From NCBI RefSeq assembly GCF_021991835.1, contig NZ_JAHDAU010000006.1:62001-126000 (forward strand): DNA of 64,000 bases. The letters are read 5' to 3'. Positions 7,407 through 14,946 of the stretch are shown here, piece by piece (position 1 is the stretch's first letter; the number at the start of each line of letters is the position of its first letter). The DNA is from Polaribacter sargassicola. Its GTDB lineage: Bacteria; Bacteroidota; Bacteroidia; Flavobacteriales; Flavobacteriaceae. The notes below the pieces were generated by a model that made no database searches, was not told where the DNA came from, and saw only the letters and a program-made list of their open reading frames with translations. The position numbers and the translations under genes are program-made.

Positions 7407-7984
7407 TGTTAAGAGAAAAACTAAAAGATTACAATGTTATTTTAGCATCTGGTTCTCCAAGAAGACAACAATTTTTTAAAGATTTAGATATTGATTTTTC
7501 AGTACAATTAAAAGAAGTTGAAGAAATTTATCCACAAGAATTAAAAGGCACAGAAATTACCGATTTTTTAGCTGATTTAAAATCAAAATCCTTTACAAAT
7601 TTATCAGACAAAGATTTATTAATTACTTCGGATACCATTGTTTGGCTAGAAGAAAAGGCTTTAGGAAAACCTAAAAATCCAGAAGAAGCTTTTAAAATGT
7701 TAAAAGATTTATCTGGCAAAAAGCATCAAGTAATTACATCTATCAGTATAAAAAATAAAAATTTTCAAAAAATTATAAACGATACAACTATTGTTTCTTT
7801 TAAAGAATTATCTGATGAAGAAATAAACTATTATATAAAAAACTACCAACCTTTTGATAAAGCTGGAGCCTACGGAATACAAGAATGGATTGGTTTTATA
7901 GCAATAGATAACATTAAAGGTAGTTATTTTAATGTTGTTGGTTTGCCTGTGCAAAAACTTTATAAAGAACTAATAAAATTATAG
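7406..7984 (+). CDS. maf: Maf-like nucleoside triphosphate pyrophosphatase
   Basis: A 192-residue Maf/YhdE-family house-cleaning enzyme that hydrolyses non-canonical or modified nucleoside triphosphates (dTTP/UTP and methylated forms in characterised members) to monophosphates. The N-terminal LASGSPRR motif, the TSDTIVWLEEKALGKP motif with its catalytic Asp, and the late DKAGAYGIQEWIG motif are all present, so the protein looks complete. It overlaps the UbiA-family gene by one base and ends the smpB unit; 138 bases separate it from the transketolase gene. Confidence 0.93.
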   Translation: MLREKLKDYNVILASGSPRRQQFFKDLDIDFSVQLKEVEEIYPQELKGTEITDFLADLKSKSFTNLSDKDLLITSDTIVWLEEKALGKPKNPEEAFKMLKDLSGKKHQVITSISIKNKNFQKIINDTTIVSFKELSDEEINYYIKNYQPFDKAGAYGIQEWIGFIAIDNIKGSYFNVVGLPVQKLYKELIKL

Positions 7985-8122
7985 AAATCATTATTTTAAA
8001 CACTTTTTTTTACCTAATTAATAATATATGTTTAAAAGTCTTTTTTCTATTATCCATTTTCTTTTCTCTAAAGTAAAATAAAAGTTTATTTTTACCAAAA
8101 TTTTACAATACAACAATTTATA

Positions 8123-9082
8123 ATGAAAAAATACACGTACACAGAAAAAAAAGATACACGTTCTGGTTTTGGTGATGGTTTAACAGAATTAGGAAGAACA
8201 AATCCAAACGTAGTTGCTTTATGTGCAGATTTAATTGGTTCTTTAAAAATGAACCAATTTATAAAAGAAAATCCAGAAAGATTTTTCCAAATTGGTATTG
8301 CAGAAGCAAACATGATGGGTATTGCTGCTGGATTAACTGTTGGTGGTAAAATACCTTTTACAGGAACTTTTGCTAACTTTTCTACAGGTAGAGTGTATGA
8401 CCAGATTCGTCAATCTATTGCGTATTCTGGTAAAAACGTTAAAATTTGTGCATCTCACGCAGGTTTAACTTTAGGAGAAGACGGAGCTACACACCAAATA
8501 TTAGAAGATATTGGTTTAATGAAAATGTTACCAGGTATGACTGTAATTAACACTTGTGATTACAACCAAACCAAAGCAGCAACGATTGCTATTGCAGAGC
8601 ATGACGGGCCTGTTTACTTACGTTTTGGTCGTCCGGTTGTGCCAATTTTTATGCCAGATTATAAAGAAGAAAAATTTGAAATTGGTAAAGGAATTCAATT
8701 AACAGAAGGTACAGACGTAACAATTGTTGCTACTGGGCACTTAGTTTGGGAATCTTTACAAGCATCAGAACAATTAGAAGCACAAGGTATCTCTGCAGAA
8801 GTAATAAACATACACACAATAAAACCTTTAGATGAAGAGATTATTTTAAAATCTGTTGCTAAAACTGGTTGTATTGTAACTGCAGAAGAACATAATATAA
8901 TAGGTGGTTTGGGTGAAAGCGTTGCAAGAACTTTATCTCTTAACACTCCTACCCCACAAGAATTTATTGGTACAAATGATACTTTTGGAGAATCTGGAAC
9001 ACCTGCTCAATTAATGGAAAAATATGGCTTAAATGCAGCTTCTGTTGTAGCCGCTGCAAAAAAGGCAATTTCTAGAAAATAA
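8123..9082 (+). CDS. Transketolase, C-terminal (pyrimidine-binding) subunit
   Basis: A 319-residue protein matching the second half of transketolase, which transfers two-carbon units in the pentose phosphate pathway using thiamine diphosphate. It has the pyrimidine-binding domain (about 10-175; the IGIAEANMMGIAAGL motif carries the catalytic glutamate that activates the cofactor) and the transketolase C-terminal domain (about 190-310). The diphosphate-binding half with its GDG-N motif is absent; in split transketolases it is a separate gene, usually directly upstream. Here the upstream neighbour is maf, so the partner must lie outside the window. The ATG chosen gives a complete domain start. 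Confidence 0.92.
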   Translation: MKKYTYTEKKDTRSGFGDGLTELGRTNPNVVALCADLIGSLKMNQFIKENPERFFQIGIAEANMMGIAAGLTVGGKIPFTGTFANFSTGRVYDQIRQSIAYSGKNVKICASHAGLTLGEDGATHQILEDIGLMKMLPGMTVINTCDYNQTKAATIAIAEHDGPVYLRFGRPVVPIFMPDYKEEKFEIGKGIQLTEGTDVTIVATGHLVWESLQASEQLEAQGISAEVINIHTIKPLDEEIILKSVAKTGCIVTAEEHNIIGGLGESVARTLSLNTPTPQEFIGTNDTFGESGTPAQLMEKYGLNAASVVAAAKKAISRK

Positions 9083-9128
9083 TTTCGTTTTATTTAAAAA
9101 ATAAAATAATTAATTTTAAAAAGAAAAG

Positions 9129-9719
9129 ATGAAAAAAATTATTCTAACAATCTGTTTAGTATTAGGCCTTAGTCAAATATCTAATGCACAAATTAATTTT
9201 GGTTTAAAAGGTGGTGTAAACTACAATAATAGTGGCGATGCTACTTTTTCATCTACAGGAAATGATGTATTAGAAGGTGCAGAATCTAAATCTGGTTATC
9301 ATGCAGGTATTTGGTTTAGAGGCAATTTACCAATTGTAGGCTTGTATTTAAGACCAGAAATTGTTTACACACAAGTAAAAAGCGAATATATTTACAACAA
9401 CTCATCAACAGATTATAATTTTAAAAAAATTGATGTTCCTGTTTTAATTGGTAAAAAATTCTTTGGATTTGCAAATGCTTTTATAGGTCCTTCTTTTCAA
9501 TACATTTTAGATGATGAATTTAATTTTTCTAACCTAACTACCGATGAATTTGAGAAATTTTCTATTGGTGCACAAATGGGATTTGGAATTGAAATAGGTA
9601 ACCTTGGTGTAGACGTTAGATGGGAAAGAGGTTTGTCTGAAAATGAAGCAAAATTTACTAATATTACTATTGATAATAGAACAGATCAAATAATTTTTGG
9701 CCTTTCTTTTAAACTATAG
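9129..9719 (+). CDS. Outer-membrane beta-barrel protein, PorT-like
   Basis: A 196-residue predicted outer-membrane barrel. A signal peptide of about 20 residues (ending SNAQ) is followed by the GLKGGVNYNN start motif of the PorT/OmpA-like eight-strand barrel family and alternating amphipathic strands, ending FGLSFKL with the terminal aromatic/leucine pattern expected for insertion by BAM. Function is unknown; such barrels are numerous in Bacteroidetes. It follows the transketolase gene by 46 bases and is followed by a hairpin terminator, so it may be read through from that gene. Confidence 0.85.
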   Translation: MKKIILTICLVLGLSQISNAQINFGLKGGVNYNNSGDATFSSTGNDVLEGAESKSGYHAGIWFRGNLPIVGLYLRPEIVYTQVKSEYIYNNSSTDYNFKKIDVPVLIGKKFFGFANAFIGPSFQYILDDEFNFSNLTTDEFEKFSIGAQMGFGIEIGNLGVDVRWERGLSENEAKFTNITIDNRTDQIIFGLSFKL

Positions 9720-9743
9720 TTCGTTTAAATTATATACTTATTG

Positions 9744-9781
9744 AAAAGCAGAAAAATAATTTTAATTTTTCTGCTTTTTTT
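9744..9781 (+). terminator. Rho-independent terminator after the barrel gene
   Basis: Arms AAAAGCAGAAAAAT (9744-9757) and ATTTTTCTGCTTTT (9765-9778) form a 14-bp stem with a 7-base loop, followed by T residues. Confidence 0.88.
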
Positions 9782-9841
9782 ATTCTACATTAAATCTTAA
9801 GATTTAAACTAAAATTATTGAGACAAAATTCATCAATTTTA

Positions 9842-9849
9842 TACCTTTG
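9842..9849 (+). promoter_or_regulatory. -7 box (TACCTTTG) upstream of the S4-domain gene
   Basis: TACCTTTG matches TAnnTTTG, 39 bases before the ATG at 9888. Confidence 0.6.
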
Positions 9850-9887
9850 TAGAATAGTTAGTTAATATTTTCTATTTAATTTTTTTT

Positions 9888-10280
9888 ATGAGGATTGATA
9901 AATATTTGTGGTGTATTAGAGTTTTTAAAACAAGAAGTATAGCTACAACTGCCTGTAAAAAAGGGCAAGTTAAAATTGATAATAAAAGCCTAAAACCATC
10001 TAAAGAAATATTTGGTAACGAGTTAATTGTTGTTAGAAAAAATCAAATCAATTATCAAATAAAAGTTTTAGATTTACCAGAAAATAGAGTTGGTGCAAAA
10101 TTAGTAGATTTATATAGAAAAGACGTTACACCAAAAGAAGCCTTTGAAAAAACTGAATTGCTAAAATTTGCAAAAGATTATTACAGAAAAAAAGGTACAG
10201 GAAGGCCAACTAAAAAAGACAGAAGAGATATAGATAATTATCAAGAAGACATAATAGAAGAAGATGACAGCGACAAATAA
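9888..10280 (+). CDS. S4-domain RNA-binding protein, Hsp15/HslR-like
   Basis: A 130-residue protein of the Hsp15 (HslR) family. An S4 RNA-binding domain spans about residues 1-65 (MRIDKYLWCIRVFKTRSIAT, then GQVKIDNKSLKPSKEI), and the tail is basic then acidic (YYRKKGTGRPTKKDRRDID). In E. coli Hsp15 binds free 50S subunits carrying a nascent chain and helps clear them. The length and domain order fit. The end of the gene overlaps the start of the phosphoribosyltransferase gene by 17 bases, so the two are translationally coupled. Confidence 0.88.
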   Translation: MRIDKYLWCIRVFKTRSIATTACKKGQVKIDNKSLKPSKEIFGNELIVVRKNQINYQIKVLDLPENRVGAKLVDLYRKDVTPKEAFEKTELLKFAKDYYRKKGTGRPTKKDRRDIDNYQEDIIEEDDSDK

Positions 10281-10767
10281 TGTAATATTAGACGAGTTAC
10301 AAATTAAACAAAAAATTAAAAGGATTGCCTTTCAAATTTATGAAGCTAATAGTTCTGAAGAAGAAATTGTAGTTGCAGGGATTATTGGTAATGGTTTTAT
10401 TTTTGCTGAAAAAATAGTGGCTGTTTTAAAAGAAATTTCTCCTTTAAAAGTAATTATTTGCGAAGTGATAATGGATAAAACAGATCCTTTAAAACCAATT
10501 TCTACTTCTATAGATATTAATGAATACAAAAACAAATCTCTTGTTCTTGTTGATGATGTTTTAAACTCTGGTACTACTTTAATTTACGGTGTTAAACACT
10601 TTTTAAGTGTTCCCTTAAAAAACTTTAAAACTGCTGTTTTGGTTAACAGAAATCATAAAAAATATCCTGTTAAGGCAGATTTTAAAGGGATTTCTTTATC
10701 AACCTCTATAAAAGAACATATTCAAGTAGAGTTTTCTGGTAAAGAAACAATTGCCTATTTAATTTAA
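10264..10767 (+). CDS. Phosphoribosyltransferase family protein
   Basis: A 167-residue type I phosphoribosyltransferase. The signature 13-residue PRPP-binding loop is visible as LVLVDDVLNSGTTL (about residues 93-106), preceded by the AGIIGNGFIFAEKI strand-helix that includes the diphosphate-binding loop. Members move a phosphoribosyl group from PRPP to a base or act as PRPP-sensing regulators such as PyrR; the substrate-recognition hood is not distinctive enough to name the base. It overlaps the S4 gene by 17 bases and ends 9 bases inside the 3' end of the convergent shikimate kinase gene. Confidence 0.85.
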   Translation: MTATNNVILDELQIKQKIKRIAFQIYEANSSEEEIVVAGIIGNGFIFAEKIVAVLKEISPLKVIICEVIMDKTDPLKPISTSIDINEYKNKSLVLVDDVLNSGTTLIYGVKHFLSVPLKNFKTAVLVNRNHKKYPVKADFKGISLSTSIKEHIQVEFSGKETIAYLI

Positions 10768-11277
10768 TTTATCGGCCAGTTCTTCTGCTACTTCTTTTTT
10801 ACTTTTACCATCTATCTTTATAGTAAGTTTTGCTTTTTCATAAAAAGCACGTCTTTCAAAAAGGTGTTTTGCAACAAATTCCGGTATTTTACTATTTTCT
10901 AAGGAAGCAATTAGAGGTCTTTTGCTTTTCTTTTTAATTAGCCTATCTACTAATTTAGAAACACTACCTTGCAAATAAATAGAAATAACATCTTTACTAT
11001 TGTTTATTTCATCCATATTATTTGCATAACAAGGAGTCCCTCCTCCTAATGAAAGGATAAAACTTTCATCTTTACTTAAAATTTCTTTTAAATATTTGTT
11101 TTCAATCAATCTAAAATAAATTTCTCCTTTTTTGTCAAAAACTTCCGAAACAGACATTCCTTCTTTCTCTATAATGTAATCATCTAAGTCTAAAAAACTC
11201 ATAGATAACAATTTAGACAATCTCTTACCGATGCTAGATTTTCCTGAAGCCATATAACCTAAAAGTACTATTTTCAT
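10759..11277 (-). CDS. aroK: Shikimate kinase
   Basis: A 172-residue shikimate kinase, the fifth step of the shikimate pathway to aromatic amino acids: ATP phosphorylates the 3-hydroxyl of shikimate. Walker A is GYMASGKSS near the start; the shikimate-binding DLDDYI motif follows at about residue 31; then ILSLGGGTPC, the Gly-Gly-Gly substrate loop, and a lid region KSKRPLI. The protein is complete. It is convergent with the phosphoribosyltransferase gene, sharing 9 bases at the 3' ends, and divergent from the tRNA-Lys promoter. Confidence 0.95.
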   Translation of the reverse strand: MKIVLLGYMASGKSSIGKRLSKLLSMSFLDLDDYIIEKEGMSVSEVFDKKGEIYFRLIENKYLKEILSKDESFILSLGGGTPCYANNMDEINNSKDVISIYLQGSVSKLVDRLIKKKSKRPLIASLENSKIPEFVAKHLFERRAFYEKAKLTIKIDGKSKKEVAEELADKLN

Positions 11278-11347
11278 TGATTTTTATTTTTTTACAAATA
11301 TCTACAAAAAATAATAAAAATATACTGATTAATCCAAATATTGATAT

Positions 11348-11355
11348 TATATTTG
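11348..11355 (+). promoter_or_regulatory. -7 box (TATATTTG) of the tRNA-Lys gene
   Basis: TATATTTG is a perfect TAnnTTTG match 15 bases before the first tRNA base, as expected for a stable-RNA promoter with a short leader. Confidence 0.7.
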
Positions 11356-11369
11356 CACGCGGTTAAAAT

Positions 11370-11442
11370 GACCTGGTAGCTCAGTTGGTAGAGCATCTCC
11401 CTTTTAAGGAGAGGGTCCTGGGTTCGAGCCCCAGCCCGGTCA
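11370..11442 (+). tRNA. tRNA-Lys (anticodon TTT)
   Basis: The cloverleaf is complete: acceptor GACCTGG, D-arm GCTC, anticodon loop CTTTTAA with anticodon TTT between CTCCC-type arms, and T-arm CTGGG-TTCGAGC-CCCAG. The acceptor stem has one U-C mismatch (position 5 with 68), since the 3' strand reads CCCGGTC. No 3' CCA is encoded. A hairpin terminator starts three bases later. Confidence 0.95.
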
Positions 11443-11444
11443 CA

Positions 11445-11475
11445 AAAAGGTTAAGCAAATGCTTAACCTTTTTTA
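11445..11475 (+). terminator. Rho-independent terminator between tRNA-Lys and tRNA-Leu
   Basis: Arms AAAAGGTTAAGC (11445-11456) and GCTTAACCTTTT (11461-11472) form a 12-bp stem with a 4-base loop and a T-run. The next tRNA therefore needs read-through or its own promoter. Confidence 0.88.
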
Positions 11476-11490
11476 GTTTTCTTACAATGC

Positions 11491-11574
11491 GCGCACGTGG
11501 CGAAACTGGTAGACGCGCAGCCTTGAGGGGGCTGTGAACGTAAGTTCGTGGAAGTTCGAATCTTCTCGTGCGCA
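11491..11574 (+). tRNA. tRNA-Leu (anticodon GAG)
   Basis: A class II tRNA with a long variable arm. The acceptor GCGCACG pairs perfectly with CGTGCGC, the anticodon loop is TTGAGGG between CAGCC and GGCTG (anticodon GAG), and the T-arm is GAAG-TTCGAAT-CTTC. No 3' CCA is encoded. Confidence 0.96.
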
Positions 11575-11672
11575 CAATTTAAATAAAGTTTTAATTAGAA
11601 CTTTATTTTCTTTACTTGAAAAGAATTAAAAATTAAATTTTTAAACTTTGATTTTATAAACAGATACTTCGT

Positions 11673-11969
11673 TTAAACTAACATCAGTTTAGAAATTATT
11701 TCCTCTCCTAGCTCTTCGTTCATCATTTTTATAATCTTATCTTTACCGTAACTTAACTCTTCACGTAAAACAGAAGACGTTAATTGTATAACCAATGTTT
11801 TGTTTTGCAGTTTTACAGAAGTGGTATTATTTGCCACACCTGGTCCCATCATAGAATTCCATGTTTCTTCTATCTTCAACTTTTGCATTCCTTTACTTAA
11901 GTTGTTTTCTTTAATAAAACTCTGCATTAAATCTTTTACAGAAAATGATTCGTTTTCTCTTTTTGTCAT
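11673..11969 (-). CDS. DUF721 / DciA-like protein
   Basis: A 98-residue protein of the DUF721 family. In other bacteria the DUF721 protein DciA helps load the replicative helicase DnaB. The single domain covers almost the whole protein: an N-terminal helix (FSVKDLMQSFIKENNLS), then the EETWNSMMGPGVANNT motif and two strands ending in LTSSVLREELSY. Family length and pattern fit. It overlaps recF by one base and would be translated after it, so two replication/repair genes share an mRNA. Confidence 0.85.
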   Translation of the reverse strand: MTKRENESFSVKDLMQSFIKENNLSKGMQKLKIEETWNSMMGPGVANNTTSVKLQNKTLVIQLTSSVLREELSYGKDKIIKMMNEELGEEIISKLMLV

Positions 11970-13048
11970 TATAATTTAAAAATCTGATAAGGTTTATTAC
12001 TCTGTTTTAATATATTTTCTGTTCTTTCGGAATGTGTATCTGTAATAAAGATTTGTCCGAATTCATCATTATTAACCAATTCTATAATTTGAGAAACTCT
12101 ATTTTCATCTAATTTATCAAAAATATCATCTAACAATAAAATAGGTGTTACATTAGATTGTTGTTTAATAAACTCAAACTGAGCCAATCTTAAAGCTATT
12201 AAATAAGATTTCTGTTGCCCTTGAGAGCCAAATTTTTTAATAGGATAATCTCCAATATCAAAACTTAAATCATCTTTATGAATACCTGTTGTTGTATATT
12301 GAATAATTTTATCTTTAGTTAAAGAATCTTTTAATAAATCTTGCATAGAAAAATCGTTTAACTGACTTTTATACAAAAGATTCACACGCTCTTTATCACC
12401 AGAAATTATTTGATATTTACTATTAAATATAGGTATAAATTTTTCTAAAAAATCTTTTCTTACTTTATAAATACGAGCTCCATATTCACATAATTGATCA
12501 TCGTAAACACTTAAGTTTAAAGCATCAAAAGTTCTATTTGCTGCAAAATATTTTAACAACGCATTTCTTTGAGTTAATACTTTATTATATGATAATAAAT
12601 CTTGTAAGTATTTTTTATCTTGTTGAGAAATTACACCATCAATAAATTTTCTTCTTGTATCACTACCTTCTGTTACTAAATCTCTATCTGCTGGCGATAT
12701 TATTACTAAAGGTAATTGACCAATATGTTCAGAAAATTTCTCGTAACTCTTTCCGTTTCTTTTTAAAACCTTCTTTTGTCCGTTTTTTAAACTACATACA
12801 ATTTTTTCATTTCTATCGTTTAAAACATAATCTCCTTCAATCATAAAAAAGCTTGTTCCGTGCATAATATTCTGCTTTGCTACAGAATTAAAGTAACTTT
12901 TAGCAAAAGATAAATAGTAAATTGCATCTAAAACATTTGTTTTTCCTACTCCGTTATTACCAACAAAACAATTTATTTTTTTCTGAAAATCAAATGATTG
13001 AGATTCTATATTTTTAAAATTAACTAAAGAAATCTTTTGTAAATACAT
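11969..13048 (-). CDS. recF: DNA replication and repair protein RecF
   Basis: A 359-residue RecF, an SMC-like ATPase that loads RecA at single-stranded gaps together with RecO and RecR. Walker A is GNNGVGKTN (about residues 30-38), the ABC-type signature is [12 protein letters not shown] (about 275), and Walker B is [13 protein letters not shown] (about 305). The start [14 protein letters not shown] is the canonical RecF N-terminus, so the ATG at 13048 is right. It is divergent from the TPR gene and co-transcribed with the DUF721 gene. Confidence 0.96.
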   Translation of the reverse strand: MYLQKISLVNFKNIESQSFDFQKKINCFVGNNGVGKTNVLDAIYYLSFAKSYFNSVAKQNIMHGTSFFMIEGDYVLNDRNEKIVCSLKNGQKKVLKRNGKSYEKFSEHIGQLPLVIISPADRDLVTEGSDTRRKFIDGVISQQDKKYLQDLLSYNKVLTQRNALLKYFAANRTFDALNLSVYDDQLCEYGARIYKVRKDFLEKFIPIFNSKYQIISGDKERVNLLYKSQLNDFSMQDLLKDSLTKDKIIQYTTTGIHKDDLSFDIGDYPIKKFGSQGQQKSYLIALRLAQFEFIKQQSNVTPILLLDDIFDKLDENRVSQIIELVNNDEFGQIFITDTHSERTENILKQSNKPYQIFKL

Positions 13049-13131
13049 GAATAAAAAAATAGGTTAAAAATGAATTGCAAATTATTGAAAATTTAGCGAA
13101 TTATAGTCTTTTAAAATCCAATTAAAAAAAC

Positions 13132-13139
13132 TATTTTTG
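13132..13139 (+). promoter_or_regulatory. -7 box (TATTTTTG) of the TPR gene
   Basis: TATTTTTG fits TAnnTTTG and lies 24 bases before the ATG at 13163. Confidence 0.6.
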
Positions 13140-13162
13140 TCGCCACTAATTTTTAAGCAAAA

Positions 13163-13930
13163 ATGGCAACATACAAGAAAAGAGGATATAAACCTAAAGT
13201 TCAAAAAGAGGTTAACCAAGTTGAAGAAACAGAATACGAAACTGCAGAAGTATTTAATACTTTAGAAGAAACAGCTTCTAAATCTGAGCAATGGATTGAA
13301 AAAAATAGCAAACCTTTATTTTTAGGTTTAATAGGTATTGTGGTTATCTTTTTGGCTTATTTAGGCTATAACAAATTTATAGTAGAACCAAATGAAACAG
13401 AAGCTGCAAATGAATTAGCTTTTCCAAGAACATATTTTGATGAAGCTGCAACAGCTGGCTCTGGTATAGACTCTTTATTAACTTTAGGTTTAGAAGGTGC
13501 TAATGGAAAATATGGTTTTTTAGATATTGCAGATTCTTACAGTGGTACAGATGCAGGAAACTTAGCAAATTACTATGCGGGTGTTTCTTACTTACAAATG
13601 AAAAAATACGACAAAGCTATTGAGTATTTAAGTAAATTTAATTCTGATGATGAAATGTTAGGCCCTGTTTCTTTAGGTGCTATTGGTGATGCTTTTGCAG
13701 ACATAAATCAACCAGAAGATGCTTTAGAATATTACGAAAAAGCAGCTAATAAAAAAGATAATGAATTTACAACTCCTTTATTTTTATATAAAGCAGGACA
13801 AATTGCAATGCAGTTAAAAGATTTTGACAAAGCAGAAACACTTTTTACTAAGATAAAAGAAAATTATGCAAAGTCTGAGCAAGGAAGAGATATAGAAAAA
13901 TTTATTTCTGCAGCTAAGTATGCAAACTAG
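13163..13930 (+). CDS. Membrane-anchored TPR protein, YfgM-like
   Basis: A 255-residue protein with a charged cytoplasmic N-terminus (about 1-50, lysine- and glutamate-rich), one transmembrane helix (about 51-73; FLGLIGIVVIFLAYLGY) and a periplasmic domain built of tetratricopeptide repeats (about 110-250; repeated Y-A-G-x-S-Y-L and A-L-E-Y-Y-E-K-A patterns). This layout matches the YfgM family, which in E. coli sits beside the Sec translocon with the chaperone PpiD. The assignment is by architecture; the partner is not visible. The gene is followed 64 bases later by ribH, without a clear terminator. Confidence 0.82.
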   Translation: MATYKKRGYKPKVQKEVNQVEETEYETAEVFNTLEETASKSEQWIEKNSKPLFLGLIGIVVIFLAYLGYNKFIVEPNETEAANELAFPRTYFDEAATAGSGIDSLLTLGLEGANGKYGFLDIADSYSGTDAGNLANYYAGVSYLQMKKYDKAIEYLSKFNSDDEMLGPVSLGAIGDAFADINQPEDALEYYEKAANKKDNEFTTPLFLYKAGQIAMQLKDFDKAETLFTKIKENYAKSEQGRDIEKFISAAKYAN

Positions 13931-13994
13931 TAATAGTTATTTAGGTCTTTAGTAAAACCTAACTACTAAAACTACAACAACTTAAAACTAAAAA

Positions 13995-14501
13995 ATGGCA
14001 ACAACTAATTTATCTATATACGATAAAGCTACAATCCCAAATGCGAAAAATTTTCGATTTGGGATTGTTGTTTCAGAATGGAATCCTGAAATTACAGAAA
14101 ACCTACACAAAGGCGCAATAGAAACCTTATTAGATTGCGGTGCTACTAAAGAAAACATTATTTCTTGGAATGTTCCTGGTAGTTTTGAGCTTGTTTATGG
14201 TTGTAAAAAAATGATTATAACCGAACAGGTAGATGCAATTATAGCAATTGGTAATGTAATACAAGGAGAAACAAAACATTTCGATTTTGTTTGTGAAGGT
14301 GTTACACAAGGTATTGTAGATTTAAATATAAAATACGATGTACCTGTTATTTTTTGCGTACTAACAGATAATACAAAACAACAATCTTTAGATAGATCTG
14401 GTGGTAAATTAGGTAATAAAGGTACAGAATGTGCAGTTGCTGCAATAAAAATGGCAGCATTAAAAACCATAGGTAGCCCAAAAGAAAGTATAGGATTTTA
14501 A
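13995..14501 (+). CDS. ribH: 6,7-dimethyl-8-ribityllumazine synthase
   Basis: A 168-residue lumazine synthase, the penultimate step of riboflavin synthesis: it joins 5-amino-6-ribitylaminouracil and 3,4-dihydroxybutanone phosphate. The family patterns are clear: FGIVVSEWNPEIT near the N-terminus, WNVPGSFELVYG (about 54-66), the IAIGNVIQGETKHFD segment with the catalytic His, and a GTECAVAAIKMA helix near the end. Length and start fit. It lies alone among the rib genes here; the other steps are not in the window. Confidence 0.97.
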   Translation: MATTNLSIYDKATIPNAKNFRFGIVVSEWNPEITENLHKGAIETLLDCGATKENIISWNVPGSFELVYGCKKMIITEQVDAIIAIGNVIQGETKHFDFVCEGVTQGIVDLNIKYDVPVIFCVLTDNTKQQSLDRSGGKLGNKGTECAVAAIKMAALKTIGSPKESIGF

Positions 14502-14670
14502 TATTATAAAATGATTTTTTAGTTTAAATACTAAAGATCATTTTAAGAATACTTTTAACATCATTTTTTGAAAATTTACTTTTAATTTTTTAAATTTGAT
14601 TCACTTATTTTAATTGGTATAATAATTGATTTATTCTAAAAAAAATTATTAACCAATATTTCTAAAAACT

Positions 14671-14946
14671 ATGGGATTTTTAAAACGTACAAATAAAAAA
14701 TTTGATTACCAACCTAGATATTATAAGGGAGATGGAAATCCTTATAAAATTGAACATAAATTAGATCAATTTAGAAAAACTGCAGGAAAAAATAGAGGTC
14801 TTAAAAATAAATTTAATGATGCTATAGAAGATTTAAAAAACTCAGATAAAACTGTAAATAAAAATCTTTTAATAATTATAGCTATTTTAATACTTATCTT
14901 CTTGTACATTATAGACTTCGATTTATCTATTTTTAAAAGAAATTAA
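14671..14946 (+). CDS. Small membrane protein of unknown function between ribH and mutL
   Basis: A 91-residue protein: a basic N-terminal two-thirds (MGFLKRTNKKFDYQPRYYKG, then many Lys/Asn) and one C-terminal transmembrane helix (about 70-87; LLIIIAILILIFLYII). I recognise it as a small conserved flavobacterial protein sometimes labelled riboflavin synthase subunit beta, almost certainly a label carried over from the neighbouring ribH. It shows no riboflavin synthase features. Its stop codon shares a base with the mutL start, so the two are translationally coupled. Function unknown. Confidence 0.78.
   Translation: MGFLKRTNKKFDYQPRYYKGDGNPYKIEHKLDQFRKTAGKNRGLKNKFNDAIEDLKNSDKTVNKNLLIIIAILILIFLYIIDFDLSIFKRN

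Noticed and set aside
11381..11575. 64-codon open frame on the minus strand over the two tRNA genes
   Set aside because: It is the antisense of tRNA-Lys and tRNA-Leu, a frequent false gene (FELPRTYVHSP-type).
13931..13994. Hairpin between the TPR gene and ribH
   Set aside because: Only a six-base TTAGGT/ACCTAA pairing without a T-run; not a convincing terminator or FMN riboswitch.
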